From Virgisporangium aurantiacum (GTDB lineage Bacteria; Actinomycetota; Actinomycetes; Mycobacteriales; Micromonosporaceae): a DNA stretch of 64,000 bases. Position numbers and translations under genes: made by a program. The stretch's first letter is position 1. Every line of letters begins with the position of its first letter. The notes beneath the pieces are model-generated. The model searched no databases, was not told where the DNA came from, and saw only the letters and a list, made by a program, of their open reading frames with translations. Below, piece after piece: positions 17,375 to 26,242 of this stretch. The stretch covers positions 62,001-126,000 of the forward strand of contig NZ_BOPG01000064.1 in NCBI RefSeq assembly GCF_016863635.1, in the 5' to 3' direction.

Positions 17375-18076
17375 GTGGGCAACGAGCCGGTTCTGACCAG
17401 GGCCACGCAGGTCGCCAGGGAGCTCGCCGATCCGCTGCGCCTGCTGGTGCTGCAGACGCTGGCCAGCGAGGGTCCGCACACGGCGAGCCGGCTCGCCGAA
17501 ACCCTGCGGGTGACCGGCCCCCGGCTCGGCAACCACCTGGCCCGGCTGCGCGACGCCGGCCTGGTGGACGTGGAGCACACCGGCCGGCACGCGGTCTACC
17601 GCCTCGCCGACGCCGACCTCGGCGACGTCCTCACCGCGCTCCTGTGCTACGCCGGGTCCGACTCCGGCCAGGAGAGCCCCCGCCCACCCCGGGACATCGT
17701 CCGCACCTGCTACGACCACACGGCCGGCCTGCTCGGTGTCCGCCTGTTCGCCTGGCTCGTCGACCGCGGCGCCCTCCGCGCCCCCGACGGCCGCACCGAC
17801 GAGGTGACCCTCGGCCGCGATCCGGCGGCGTTGACCGAGATCGGCGTCGACCCGTCCGCGATCACCGCCGGCCGGCGCCGCCTCGCGGTCGCCTGCCTCG
17901 ACCGCACGCACCTCCTGCCGCACCTCGGCGGCGAACTCGGCCGGGTCATCCTCGACACGCTGATCCGCGACGACGTTCTCCGGCGCGGCCGCGGCGACCG
18001 GGTCCTCACCGTCACCCCCGCGGGTGCCGGCTTCCTGACGGCGCTGCTACCCGGCCTCGACCTTGACGTCACGTGA
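17375..18076 (+). CDS. ArsR-family transcriptional regulator
   Basis: Protein of 233 residues. Residues 5-90 are the ArsR winged helix (ELADPLRLLVLQTLASEG, RLAETLRVTGPRLGNHLARLRDAGLV, YRLADADL). The C-terminal domain (CYDHTAGLLGVRLFAWLVDRGAL and CLDRTHLLPHLGGELG) is the extension common in actinobacterial ArsR proteins paired with MFS exporters. No metal-binding ELCVCDL motif is seen, so a small organic ligand is more likely than a metal. It starts with GTG and its end overlaps the convergent MFS gene by 8 bp. Confidence 0.9.
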   Translation: MGNEPVLTRATQVARELADPLRLLVLQTLASEGPHTASRLAETLRVTGPRLGNHLARLRDAGLVDVEHTGRHAVYRLADADLGDVLTALLCYAGSDSGQESPRPPRDIVRTCYDHTAGLLGVRLFAWLVDRGALRAPDGRTDEVTLGRDPAALTEIGVDPSAITAGRRRLAVACLDRTHLLPHLGGELGRVILDTLIRDDVLRRGRGDRVLTVTPAGAGFLTALLPGLDLDVT

Positions 18077-19322
18077 GCGCGGGATCGGCGGCGTCGTGGA
18101 TCGTTTTGAGGCGCGGTATGGCCGACACGGCGACCCAGACCGTGGCGAGCGGAATCCCGCAGGCCCCGACGACCATCGCGGCGTGGCCGCCGAACCAGCC
18201 CGCGAGCACGCCGCCGAGGGCGGCACCGATCGGGATCGCGCCCCAGGAGAACAGGCGGTACGCGGCGTTGACCCGACCCTGCAGGTCGCCCGGGGTGGCG
18301 GCCTGCCGGAGGCTGACGGCGTGCACGTTGGCCAGGCCGGTGCCGAGGCCGATCAGGAGGAACACGCCGCACAGCACCGGCAGCGCGGCGGCGCCGGGTC
18401 CGGTGACGAGGAGGACGCCGAGGGGTGCGGTGTTGCCGACGAGCATCGTCACCAACAGGGCGCGGCCGTAGCCGAAGCGCGTCGCGATCCGGGTGCCGTA
18501 CCAGGCGCCGACGAACGTTCCGGCGCCGCCGGCGGTGAAGATCAGGCCGAGCGGGCCGGGGCCGAGTTCGAGGTCGCGGACGGTCCAGAGCAGCAGGCCG
18601 AGGATGAAGACCTCGTTGACGAGGTTGAACGTCGTCGCCTCGCCCAGCAACGGCCGGATGTACCGGTTGGCGACGACCGCCCGCAGGCCCTCGACGACGT
18701 CACGCCGGGCGGAGGCGTTGGCGGTGGGTACGGGCGACGGCTCGTCGACGGTGATCCGGCGCAGGCTGACCGCCGACAGGAGATAGCTCACCGCGTCCAG
18801 TAGGACGGCGAACGGCGCGGACACGGCCTGGACGAACAGCCCGCCGACGCCCTTGCCGCTGATCTCGGCCGCCGATTGCGACGCCGCCAGCTTGCCGTTG
18901 GCGTCGAGGAGGTCCGTGGTCGCGACGATCCGCGGGAGGATCGCGAAGTCGGCGAGCTGGTACAGGACCGTCAACGCGCCGGCGACGAGCACGAGGACGT
19001 ACAGGATCTCGATGTGCGCGACGCCGGCCCACACCAGCACGGGAATCGCCCCCACCAGGAGGAACCGGCCCACGTCCGCGCCGATCATCAGCGGGAGCCG
19101 GCGGCGCCGGTCGACGAGCACCCCGAACGGCAGCGTCGCCAGCAGAAACGGAAGGAACTGCGCCGCGCGCAGGACGCCGACCTCGGCGGCGCTCGCCGAC
19201 AGCGTGATGATCGCCAGCAGGGGCAGCGCCAGCTCGCCGATCTCCGAGCCGAACCACGAGACGGTCGAGCCCACCCAGAGCCGCCGGAAGTTCGGGATCC
19301 GCCAGGCACTCATGCCGATCAT
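18069..19322 (-). CDS. MFS transporter (EntS/MefA-like)
   Basis: Protein of about 417 residues with 12 predicted membrane segments of the MFS_3/MFS_5 type: WRIPNFRRLWVGSTVSWFGSEIG, then motif A FGVLVDRRRRLPLMI, and LGTGLANVHAVSLRQAATPGDLQGRVNAAYR. These exporters usually carry macrolides, siderophores or other hydrophobic drugs. Start is either ATG 19322 or 19313. It is divergent from a CGNR zinc-finger regulator, with an 11-nt-arm palindrome between them. Confidence 0.9.
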   Translation of the reverse strand: MIGMSAWRIPNFRRLWVGSTVSWFGSEIGELALPLLAIITLSASAAEVGVLRAAQFLPFLLATLPFGVLVDRRRRLPLMIGADVGRFLLVGAIPVLVWAGVAHIEILYVLVLVAGALTVLYQLADFAILPRIVATTDLLDANGKLAASQSAAEISGKGVGGLFVQAVSAPFAVLLDAVSYLLSAVSLRRITVDEPSPVPTANASARRDVVEGLRAVVANRYIRPLLGEATTFNLVNEVFILGLLLWTVRDLELGPGPLGLIFTAGGAGTFVGAWYGTRIATRFGYGRALLVTMLVGNTAPLGVLLVTGPGAAALPVLCGVFLLIGLGTGLANVHAVSLRQAATPGDLQGRVNAAYRLFSWGAIPIGAALGGVLAGWFGGHAAMVVGACGIPLATVWVAVSAIPRLKTIHDAADPALT

Positions 19323-19323
19323 T

Positions 19324-19350
19324 ACACCATCAAAATGCGTTTGATGGTGT
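19324..19350. promoter_or_regulatory. Large perfect palindrome, operator of the CGNR/MFS pair
   Basis: Arms ACACCATCAAA (19324-19334) and TTTGATGGTGT (19340-19350) are perfectly complementary around a 5-nt centre. It sits directly before the MFS start and 33 bp before the divergent regulator, so binding there would block both promoters. Confidence 0.8.
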
Positions 19351-19383
19351 GACAAGGGGGTCGGGCACTACGCTGGGTGGACG

Positions 19384-19944
19384 ATGAGCGACGAGGCAGC
19401 GGTACCGTCCTCCGCCCGGTTGGTGCGGGACTTCGTCAACACGTACCAACTGGATCTCGACGAGGAGTACCTGACCAGCACCGACCGGCTGCGGAGCTGG
19501 CTGGCCGAGCGCGGGCTGGTCGCGTCCGACGCGACGCTCCGACCGGCCGACCTCGCCACCGCCGTCACCGTCCGCGAGGGCCTGCGCTCGGTGCTGCTCG
19601 GCCACGCCGGTCACGAGCCCGACCCGGCGGCGCTGGAACGCCTCGACCGCGTCCTGGCCGACGTGCCGCTGCGGTTGAGCCTCGCGGCGGGCCCGCGCCT
19701 CGTGCCCGGTGGCACCCGCGACGTCGACCGGGCGCTGGCCGGCCTCCTCGACGCGATCCGCCGGTGCGCCGAGGAGCACACCTGGGAACGGCTGAAGGTC
19801 TGCGCCAGCGATGCGTGCCGGTGGGCGTACTACGACACGTCCCGCAACCAGACCCGCCGCTGGTGCTCGATGGCCGTCTGCGGAAACTCCGTCAAGATGC
19901 GACGGGCGTACGCCGTCCGTCGCGCGCGTCGCGCGGAAGCCTGA
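19384..19944 (+). CDS. ABATE/CGNR zinc-finger transcriptional regulator
   Basis: Protein of 186 residues. The N-terminal ~120 residues form the ABATE domain (ARLVRDFVNTYQLD at the start). The C-terminal zinc finger reads CASDACRWAYYDTS then RRWCSMAVCGN, giving four cysteines with the CGNR-type ending. These proteins are stress-linked regulators in actinomycetes. Its position divergent from the MFS gene, with a perfect palindrome between, implies local control of that exporter. Confidence 0.9.
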   Translation: MSDEAAVPSSARLVRDFVNTYQLDLDEEYLTSTDRLRSWLAERGLVASDATLRPADLATAVTVREGLRSVLLGHAGHEPDPAALERLDRVLADVPLRLSLAAGPRLVPGGTRDVDRALAGLLDAIRRCAEEHTWERLKVCASDACRWAYYDTSRNQTRRWCSMAVCGNSVKMRRAYAVRRARRAEA

Positions 19945-19962
19945 CCGAGAACCGGGTAGCCG

Positions 19963-21156
19963 TCACACCGCGACCGCCTCGGAGGTGGGCGCGGGTCGGG
20001 TGATGCGCGGGGCGAGGGCCGCGATCCCGAGGGCCGCGCCCGTGCCCGCGACCGCGCTGAACCACCACACCACCGCCGGCTCGGCGGCGTAGACGGCCGC
20101 ACCGGCGGCCAGCGCGGCGAACCGGGCGATGCCGAACGTCCACTGGAAGCTGCCCTGGTACCGGCCGCGGGCGTGGGCCGGGGCGAGGCCGGCCACGATC
20201 GAGGCGGGAATGCCGCCGACCACCGCTTCGCCGACCGACCACAGCACGACGGTCGCGCCGAACGACCAGACGTCGTGGGCCAGTCCCGTCGCCGCGACCC
20301 CCAGCGCGACGAGGATGTTGCCGCCCACGAACACCCGGATCTGTGACAGCCGGGCCAGGACGTGCGTGGCGACCGGCTGGAGCGCCACCACCAGGACCGC
20401 GTTGAGCGTCGCCATCACGCCGAGGGCCGTGGGGGACAGGCCGCGGTCGCGGACGGCCAGGGGCAGGCAGACCTCGGTCAGCGAGTAGGTGACCATTCCG
20501 ACGGCGAACAGCGGAAGCAGCGCGCGCATCAGCGGATCGCGCAGGACCACGCCGTACCCGACGGGATCGCCGGTCGGGCGCGGCTCGGCGATTGAGCGGT
20601 CGTCGGGCAGCAGCGTCGCCGTGATGACGGCGAACGCCAGCGACGTCACCGCGTCCACGGCGAACAACAGCCAGTACCCGCGCGTCGCCAGGAAGCCGCC
20701 GAGCATGCCGGCCACCGCCGTGCCGATGTTGATGGCCCAGTGGGCGAGCGAGAACGCCGCGCGCTGGGCGTCCGCCGGCACCGAGTCGGCCAGCAGGGCG
20801 CTCGCGGCCGGGCCGACCATCGATCCGGCGGTGCTGAGCAGCGCGGCCGCGAGCGCCAGCGTGAACAGGTTCGGAGACGCGTAGAGCAGACCGTGTGCGA
20901 GCGCCGTGCCGAACAGGCCGATCAGCATCGTCAGCCGCCTGCCGGACCGGTCGGCGAGCACGCCGCCGATCATCGGACCGATCAGGTTGCCGGCACCCAA
21001 CGCCCCGAGAACGAACGGCACCTGCGCGGTCGTGATGTCGCGGGAGCCGAGATAGAAGACCAGGAACGGGGTGACGACGTAGCCGAGCCGGTTCACCACC
21101 GTGCCGGCGAAGACGATCCAGGCCGTGCGGGGCAGCCCGCTGAAGGTCGAGAGCAC
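19963..21156 (-). CDS. MFS transporter (DHA1-like)
   Basis: Protein of 397 residues with about 12 hydrophobic segments and motif A GVLADRSGRRLTMLIG. It has the general look of the MdtH/YajR-type multidrug exporters (VVNRLGYVVTPFLVFYLG). GTG at 21156 is the likely start. It is divergent from a DUF5937/ArsR regulator, forming the third regulator/MFS pair of this stretch. Confidence 0.9.
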   Translation of the reverse strand: MLSTFSGLPRTAWIVFAGTVVNRLGYVVTPFLVFYLGSRDITTAQVPFVLGALGAGNLIGPMIGGVLADRSGRRLTMLIGLFGTALAHGLLYASPNLFTLALAAALLSTAGSMVGPAASALLADSVPADAQRAAFSLAHWAINIGTAVAGMLGGFLATRGYWLLFAVDAVTSLAFAVITATLLPDDRSIAEPRPTGDPVGYGVVLRDPLMRALLPLFAVGMVTYSLTEVCLPLAVRDRGLSPTALGVMATLNAVLVVALQPVATHVLARLSQIRVFVGGNILVALGVAATGLAHDVWSFGATVVLWSVGEAVVGGIPASIVAGLAPAHARGRYQGSFQWTFGIARFAALAAGAAVYAAEPAVVWWFSAVAGTGAALGIAALAPRITRPAPTSEAVAV

Positions 21157-21224
21157 GAGGTGATGTTGGTGACCTCGTCCCCGAAGGCCTATTGATTAAG
21201 CTGGGACCGAATCCAGGAGGACCC

Positions 21225-22202
21225 ATGGTGCTGTCCGAGCTGGCCTTCACGGCCGACGACCTGGCGATGACCCGCTTCGCGGTCTCGCCGATGTTCGAGG
21301 TCGTCACGAGCTTCCGGCTCCTCGCCACGGGCACCGCGCATCCGGTGCACGGCCGCTGGCTCGGCCAGGTCCGCCCCCGGGTGGCCGCCGCCAGGCTCGA
21401 CTCGGGCTGGCTGGCCGAGCTCGTCCCGCCACAGGGATACCTACCCGACTTTCTCACCCCGCCGCCGGGCGAGCGGGCACCGACCATCCAGACGGAACTG
21501 GCCGCGCTCCGCGCCACGCCGGCCGAGGAGGTCCGCGCCGACCTGGACGTGCTGGGGGACCTGTCCGGCCGCGGCCGCGCGCTGCGCAGGGACCCGGCAG
21601 GTCACCTGGGTCGGATCGCGGACGAGATCGAGGCCTACTGGCGGCTCGCCGTCGCCCCGTACTGGGCCAGGATCCGCACGGTGCTGGACGCGGACGTGTT
21701 CCACCGGGCCCGGCAGGTCGCCGAGCACGGAGCGGCGCACCTCTTCAACGACCTGCACGCCACCCTGAGCTGGGACGACAACACGCTGCGCATGGTCCGT
21801 CGGCACTGTGCGATGCCGCGCGAGTCGACGGGGCGCGGGCTGCTGCTGATCCCGTCGGTCTTCGCCGGTCAGATCCTCACCTGGTCGCGTCCACCCCTCC
21901 CGCCGGAACTGATCTACCCCGCCCGGGGCACCGGCCCGCTCTGGGACCACCGGCCGGTGTCGCGCGGTGACGCGATCGCCGCCGTCCTCGGCCGCTCCCG
22001 CGCGGCGCTGCTGACCGAGTTGGAGGCCCCCGCCTCCACCACCGAACTGGCGCGCCGCACCGGGATCTCGGCCGCCGCCGTCTCCCAGCACCTGACGACC
22101 ATGCGCGACGCGGGCATGGTCAGCGCCCACCGCGCCGGCCGGTCCGTCCTCTACGCCCGGACCCTCGTCGCCGAGTCCCTCCTCGCTGATACACCTAACT
22201 GA
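21225..22202 (+). CDS. ArsR-type regulator with N-terminal DUF5937-like domain
   Basis: Protein of 325 residues. The HTH is at the C-terminus (RAALLTELEAPASTTELARRTGISAAAVSQHLTTMRDAG, then HRAGRSVLYARTLVAESLL), while the long N-terminal domain (VSPMFEVVTSFRLL, ALRATPAEEVRADL) is of the DUF5937 type found in actinobacterial ArsR proteins. ATG at 21225 is preceded by AGGAGG at 21215-21220. Probably controls the divergent MFS exporter. Its end overlaps the convergent pseudogene by 8 bp. Confidence 0.9.
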   Translation: MVLSELAFTADDLAMTRFAVSPMFEVVTSFRLLATGTAHPVHGRWLGQVRPRVAAARLDSGWLAELVPPQGYLPDFLTPPPGERAPTIQTELAALRATPAEEVRADLDVLGDLSGRGRALRRDPAGHLGRIADEIEAYWRLAVAPYWARIRTVLDADVFHRARQVAEHGAAHLFNDLHATLSWDDNTLRMVRRHCAMPRESTGRGLLLIPSVFAGQILTWSRPPLPPELIYPARGTGPLWDHRPVSRGDAIAAVLGRSRAALLTELEAPASTTELARRTGISAAAVSQHLTTMRDAGMVSAHRAGRSVLYARTLVAESLLADTPN

Positions 22203-23510
22203 TCCCGGTGAGGACCGCCCGCGCGTCGGCCTGGCCGAGGCGGTGGCCGGTGGCGCGGTGGATCGTGAGGGCCCGCCGGGCGTGGTCGGCGGCGGGGACC
22301 GGCCGGTCGAGGGCGAGCAGCGCCGCGGCCAGGGCGGTGTGGGCGGCACCCTCGAGGATCCGGTGTCCGGTCGACGCGGCGTCGGCGATCGCCTCCTCGG
22401 CGCAGGTGACGGCGCGCTCCGGGTCACCGAGGCAGCGGTAGGCGTCCGCGAGCCCGATGAGCGCCGAGACCGCCGCGAACCGGTTGTCGGTGCGGCGGCC
22501 CAGCGTCAGCGCGTGCTGGTGTTCGTCGACGGCGCGGCGGTGGTGACCGAGCCGCTGGTGGATGGTCGCCAGGGTGGCCCGGGCGGCGGCCTCGAACCGG
22601 CGGTTGCCGTTGTCCCGCGCGACTGGCGTGGCTGAGCGCCGCTCCGGACCGGCCGAGTGCGTGGTAGACCTCGCCGAGGTTGCCCAGGACGATCGCCTCG
22701 GTCGCCGGCGAGCCGAGTTCCCGGGTCAGCGCCAGCGCCTGCCGGCCGTGGTCGGCGGCGAGGCGGAGGTTGCCGAGCTCGTGGTGGATGCAGGCGAGAC
22801 TGCCGAGGGTGCCCATCTGGCCGGCCCGCCGGGCAGCAGCGGCCGGACCTGTTCCGGGCGGCGGGCGTCGTCGAGCAGCACCAGCACCCGCCGGCCGGCC
22901 AGCTCGGTGCGGTACCGCGCGGCGGCCCGGGCCTCGTCCGCGGGAATCTCCGGCCCGGGGACGCCCAACGCGTACAACGCGGCGGCGAGCGCCTCGACCG
23001 GTTCGACCGCCCGCCCGGCGGCGAAGCCGCACAGCTCGATGAACAGGCAGCCGTCGGGGAAACGACCGGCCGCGCGGTGGGCCCAGTGCACGGCCAGCGC
23101 GGTCTCGCCGGACCCGGCCGGCCCGGTGACGGTCGCCACGGTCGGGCCGGAGTGCGGTACCGCGTCGGATCCGTCGGAGGGGCCGTCCGGGCGGCCGTCG
23201 AGGAGGTCGTCGAGGAGGCACAGTGCTCTCGCGCGTCCCGTGAAATCCCGGACCGCGGCCGGAAGCTGCGCCGGGACCCGGCGCGGCTTTTCCACCGTTG
23301 GCGGGGACGCCGGTGCCACGGCCGGGACCACCGCGGGCGCCGGCCGCGCGATCAGACCGGTGCCGCGCCGGTACGCCTCGAACGCGTCGGTGCCGGTGAG
23401 CAGCGCCTGTTCCAGCTCCTGGAGGACGCGGCCCGGCTCGATGCCGAGCTGGTCGACCAATAGCCGCCGCGGGGGGTGCTGCGGTGGAAAGAAGGCGCGG
23501 TTCAGCGGTC
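22195..23510 (-). pseudogene. Decayed AfsR/SARP-like regulator (NB-ARC and TPR remnant)
   Basis: The remnant is spread over three frames. It begins without a DNA-binding domain, in the end of BTAD (VDQLGIEPGRVLQELEQALL), then NB-ARC (VRDFTGRARAL, Walker region GPAGSGETALAVHWAHR, VLVLLDDARRPEQVRPLLPGG). Near 22815 the frame shifts and the sequence jumps straight into TPRs (MGTLGSLACIHHELGNL, VLGNLGEVYHALG), so most of the NB-ARC C-terminal part is missing. A second shift near 22620 leads to the last TPRs (AYRCLGDPERAV, ALTIHRATGHRLGQADAR) and the stop. The Walker A lysine is replaced by Glu. It is a dead paralogue of the intact gene at 3.9-7.2 kb type. Confidence 0.8.
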
Positions 23511-23565
23511 CGATTTCTTACTGGCGTTCGTGCCGCGGTGTCGTTGGTGACCGGGAGTGGCGCAC

Positions 23566-23625
23566 AAAGTTGATCGAGGAAGAAGAGGCTTGCCAGGACA
23601 GGCATCTTCTTCCTCGATCAACTTT
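23566..23625. repeat. Long perfect hairpin
   Basis: The 21-nt arms (23566-23586 and 23605-23625; inner part GAGGAAGAAGA / TCTTCTTCCTC) are perfectly complementary. The 18-nt loop contains a further TGCC/GGCA pairing. It could act as a terminator or as a REP-like element; there is no U tract. Confidence 0.8.
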
Positions 23626-23666
23626 TCCGGGCACTGTCTGTGGCCGGGCGGCGGTGTGCGGCCGGA

Positions 23667-23712
23667 TTGTGGGAGACAACGGTCTGCCGCAACCGACCTT
23701 TGTCTCCCACAA
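23667..23712. repeat. Second hairpin
   Basis: Arms TTGTGGGAGACAA (23667-23679) and TTGTCTCCCACAA (23700-23712) are perfect complements. The 20-nt loop has an internal CGGT/ACCG pairing. It lies 41 bp after the first hairpin and 34 bp before the repeated block. Confidence 0.75.
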
Positions 23713-23746
23713 CAGCGCCGCGCGCCGGCAAAGATAATCCGGCGGG

Positions 23747-23808
23747 GGTGTCGGATCGGGGCGGCGGTGTTCGTAGCAGGGGTGAGGGCAGCCCACGAGG
23801 GGCGCCCG
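23747..23808 (+). promoter_or_regulatory. Repeated ~62-bp block, copy 1 (candidate ECF-type promoter and leader)
   Basis: Nearly identical to 29552-29612. It contains TGTCGG (23749-23754), a 17-bp spacer and CGTAGC (23772-23777), spaced like an ECF sigma -35/-10 pair, followed by a conserved GGGGTGAGG and CCCACGAGGGG. Both copies sit upstream of plus-strand genes and point the same way. The promoter reading is an inference; a conserved RNA leader is the alternative. Confidence 0.5.
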
Positions 23809-23831
23809 CCAACACCGCGGAGGAGAGCATC

Positions 23832-24413
23832 ATGACCGCCACCTACACGTTCGACGTCTTTTCCACCCTCGACGGCTTCGGCTCCTACAACAGCGACGGT
23901 GACTGGGGCGGCTACTGGAGCAAGGAGGGTCCCGAGTTTCTCGACCGGCGGCTCGCCCAGTACAGCGAGCAGCAGCGACTGGTCCTCGGGGCCAACACTT
24001 TCCGGGACTTCGTGCACTTCCTCGGCGCGGGAAGCGCGGGAAGCGATCTCGACCCCATCAACGCCCGGATGAAGAGCATGCCGACCACGGTGGTCTCGTC
24101 CACTCTGCGCGGGCCGCTCGACTGGCCGGACGCGACCCTCGTCAGCGGCGACGCCGTCGACATCGTCGCCCGGCTCAAGGAGGAGTCGACGGTTCCGCTG
24201 CGGTCGCACGGCAGCCTGACGCTGAACCGGGCGCTGCTGGCCGCCGGCCTGGTCGACCGCGTCCAATTGACGATCTTTCCGGTGATCAGCGGCCGCACCG
24301 GGACGGAGCCGGTGCTCCACGGCGCGACCGACTTCGACCTCGAACTGCTCGAGAGTCACACGCTCGACGGCCGCATCCAGGAACTCGTCTACCGGCCCGT
24401 CCTGCACGGCTGA
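23832..24413 (+). CDS. Dihydrofolate-reductase-like (RibD C-terminal domain) protein
   Basis: Protein of 193 residues of the RibD_C/DHFR-like fold: TYTFDVFSTLDGFGSY, LVLGANTFRDF, VPLRSHGSLTLNRALLAAGLVDRVQLTIFPVISGRTG. Substrate unknown. The ATG has GGAGGAGAG just upstream. It follows copy 1 of the repeated block, so its expression may be shared with the MFS gene at 29726. Only distantly similar to the family member at 12861-13487. Confidence 0.9.
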   Translation: MTATYTFDVFSTLDGFGSYNSDGDWGGYWSKEGPEFLDRRLAQYSEQQRLVLGANTFRDFVHFLGAGSAGSDLDPINARMKSMPTTVVSSTLRGPLDWPDATLVSGDAVDIVARLKEESTVPLRSHGSLTLNRALLAAGLVDRVQLTIFPVISGRTGTEPVLHGATDFDLELLESHTLDGRIQELVYRPVLHG

Positions 24414-24417
24414 GGAA

Positions 24418-26154
24418 CTACGAGGCGCGGGTTCCCAGCACAGTCAGCAGCTCCTCGTAGGGGCCGATCAGGTACGCGCGGTCGCCGGCGTGCAGCCGGG
24501 TGTCGCGCCGGGGTGCGTGTTCCACGGCACCGTCCCGGCCGGCCCGGCTGATCGCCACGACGCGGGTGCGGGCGGAGATCTCGCTCATCGCCAGGCCGTC
24601 CAGGCGGCCACCGGGGGCGACCTCGAGCCGGCCGACGAGCATCGCCCGCCGGCCGGCGTAGAACGTCCCCTCGATGTCCAGACCGAGCACGGCACCGACG
24701 AACCACGGAGCGGCCAGGGCCGACGTGGACTGCACGTTGCCGAATCCGAAGTTGCGCCGGACGCTGCGGGCCAGCTGACGGTCGAATATCCGCAGCACCA
24801 CCGGCACCTCGGTCCAGCGCGGCCCGAGTTGGTCGCGCACCGTCAGGCCGGTCTCGATGTTGGTCAGGTCGTCGCTGGTGAGCACCGCCACGGCCGCCGC
24901 ACCGGCGAGGTTCACCGCCCCGAGCGTCTGCGGGAGCGTCGAGTCGGCGATGACGACGGGCACGCCGGCCCGTCGGACCTGGGCGAGGTAGCGGCAGGAC
25001 TCGTCGCGCTCCACGACCACGACGTCGCGACCGGCCGCGATCAGCAGTTCCACCACCCGGACGCCGACCGACCCGAGCCCGATGACCACCACGTGCCCGG
25101 ACAACCCGGTCACCCGCCGCTGGCCCATGGCCTCGGCGATCCGGCGGGTCACCAGCAGATTGGTCAGCAGCGCGAAGAAACTGGTCGCCAGGACCGCGCC
25201 GAGGATCATCAGGAGGATCGCGAACAGTCGCAGCCACGTCGGCTGGTCGCGGAAGTTGAAGTCGCCGTACCCGACCGTGACGATCGTCTCCACCGTGAAG
25301 TACAGCGCGTCGACCGTGCTCATCCGGCCGCCGTCAGGTTCGTGGTAGGCGACGTTGAGGACCGTCGTCGACAAAGCACTCAGCGCCAGCAGCGCGCCGA
25401 TCGTGACCGCGATCCGCCGGTCGGCGACGGAGATCACCGAGCCGACGACGGCGCGCAACCGGCGCCACCAGCCGGGCCGCGCGGTGCCGGCCGCCGCCAC
25501 ACGCGGGGCGACGCCGTACTCGGCGAGCTCGTCGGGCGTGCCGATCAGCGTCACCCGGTCGCCGGCCCGCACCGGGAGGTCCCGGCCGGGGCAGATCTCG
25601 ACCTCGCCGCCGCCGGCCGGGGCCACCGCGAGCGGGGCCAGGACGCCGTACCGGTCCCGCAGCGTCGCATCGGTGTCGGCGACGGTGGTCACCGCCACGA
25701 ACCGTTCACCGCCGAGCACCACGTCCTGGCTACCGGTGCGCAGGCAACCCTCCACAATGGACGGTGCCGACAGCCCGGCCACGTCGAGCACCGCCACCGA
25801 GATGGTGGCGAGTGCCCGTTCCACCGCCGGGTTGCGGATCCGGGCCACCACCCTCAGTTCCGGCCGCAGTTCCCGAACCAGCAACGCGGTTTCGAACGCG
25901 TGCAGGTCGTCGCCCTGGACGCAGACGACCGCCGCGGCGCCGGGCAGGCCGGCCGCGGCGAGCACCTCCGGCAGCCGGGAGTCGCCGGTGATGCGCGGCA
26001 CCCGCCAACTGTCGACCGTGCGCAGCCGCCTCCGGTCGACGCCGTCGTCGACGACCGCGACCCGCACGCCGGCCTGGATCAACTGCTCCACCGTGCGCAG
26101 GCCCACGTCCTCCAGCCCGCACACGATGACGTGCCCGGACCACTCCGCGGTCAC
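24418..26154 (-). CDS. Two-pore-domain-style ion channel protein with two TrkA-N/RCK modules
   Basis: About 578 residues. There is an N-terminal TrkA-N NAD-binding domain (HVIVCGLEDVGLRTVEQL), a TrkA-C-like domain, a membrane part with two TM helices around a potassium selectivity filter (ETIVTVGYGDFNF), and a second TrkA-N domain (HVVVIGLGSVGVRVVELL) plus TrkA-C ending in YLIGPYEELL. This is a K+ channel or regulator of K+ flux in which RCK domains flank the pore, so the RCK order is unusual compared with channels that carry only C-terminal RCKs. The start is uncertain: GTG 26154 keeps the divergent promoter free; upstream in-frame starts at 26244 or 26262 would overlap the PadR gene. Confidence 0.88.
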   Translation of the reverse strand: MTAEWSGHVIVCGLEDVGLRTVEQLIQAGVRVAVVDDGVDRRRLRTVDSWRVPRITGDSRLPEVLAAAGLPGAAAVVCVQGDDLHAFETALLVRELRPELRVVARIRNPAVERALATISVAVLDVAGLSAPSIVEGCLRTGSQDVVLGGERFVAVTTVADTDATLRDRYGVLAPLAVAPAGGGEVEICPGRDLPVRAGDRVTLIGTPDELAEYGVAPRVAAAGTARPGWWRRLRAVVGSVISVADRRIAVTIGALLALSALSTTVLNVAYHEPDGGRMSTVDALYFTVETIVTVGYGDFNFRDQPTWLRLFAILLMILGAVLATSFFALLTNLLVTRRIAEAMGQRRVTGLSGHVVVIGLGSVGVRVVELLIAAGRDVVVVERDESCRYLAQVRRAGVPVVIADSTLPQTLGAVNLAGAAAVAVLTSDDLTNIETGLTVRDQLGPRWTEVPVVLRIFDRQLARSVRRNFGFGNVQSTSALAAPWFVGAVLGLDIEGTFYAGRRAMLVGRLEVAPGGRLDGLAMSEISARTRVVAISRAGRDGAVEHAPRRDTRLHAGDRAYLIGPYEELLTVLGTRAS

Positions 26155-26214
26155 TCCGAGATCGCCGGTCACCCCGAGATCGTAGGAAACGCCGGGCCCG
26201 GCCGCCTGGATCTG

Positions 26215-26238
26215 CAAAGTCGAGTTATGTAGACTTTG
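26215..26238. promoter_or_regulatory. Candidate PadR operator
   Basis: Inverted repeat CAAAGTC-N10-GACTTTG, ending 4 bp before the PadR start codon. The A/T-rich centre (GTTATGTA) stands out from the surrounding GC-rich DNA, so a promoter -10 region may overlap it. Autoregulation by PadR is the natural reading. Confidence 0.6.
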
Positions 26239-26242
26239 ACGC

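Larger units (their letters stand above)
23511..23831. other. Gene-free stretch with two hairpins and a repeated block
   Basis: About 320 bp between the broken 5' end of the AfsR-like pseudogene and the RibD-like gene. It holds two strong inverted repeats (23566-23625 and 23667-23712) and copy 1 of a ~62-bp block that recurs at 29552-29612. I see no open frame that looks coding. Confidence 0.7.
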
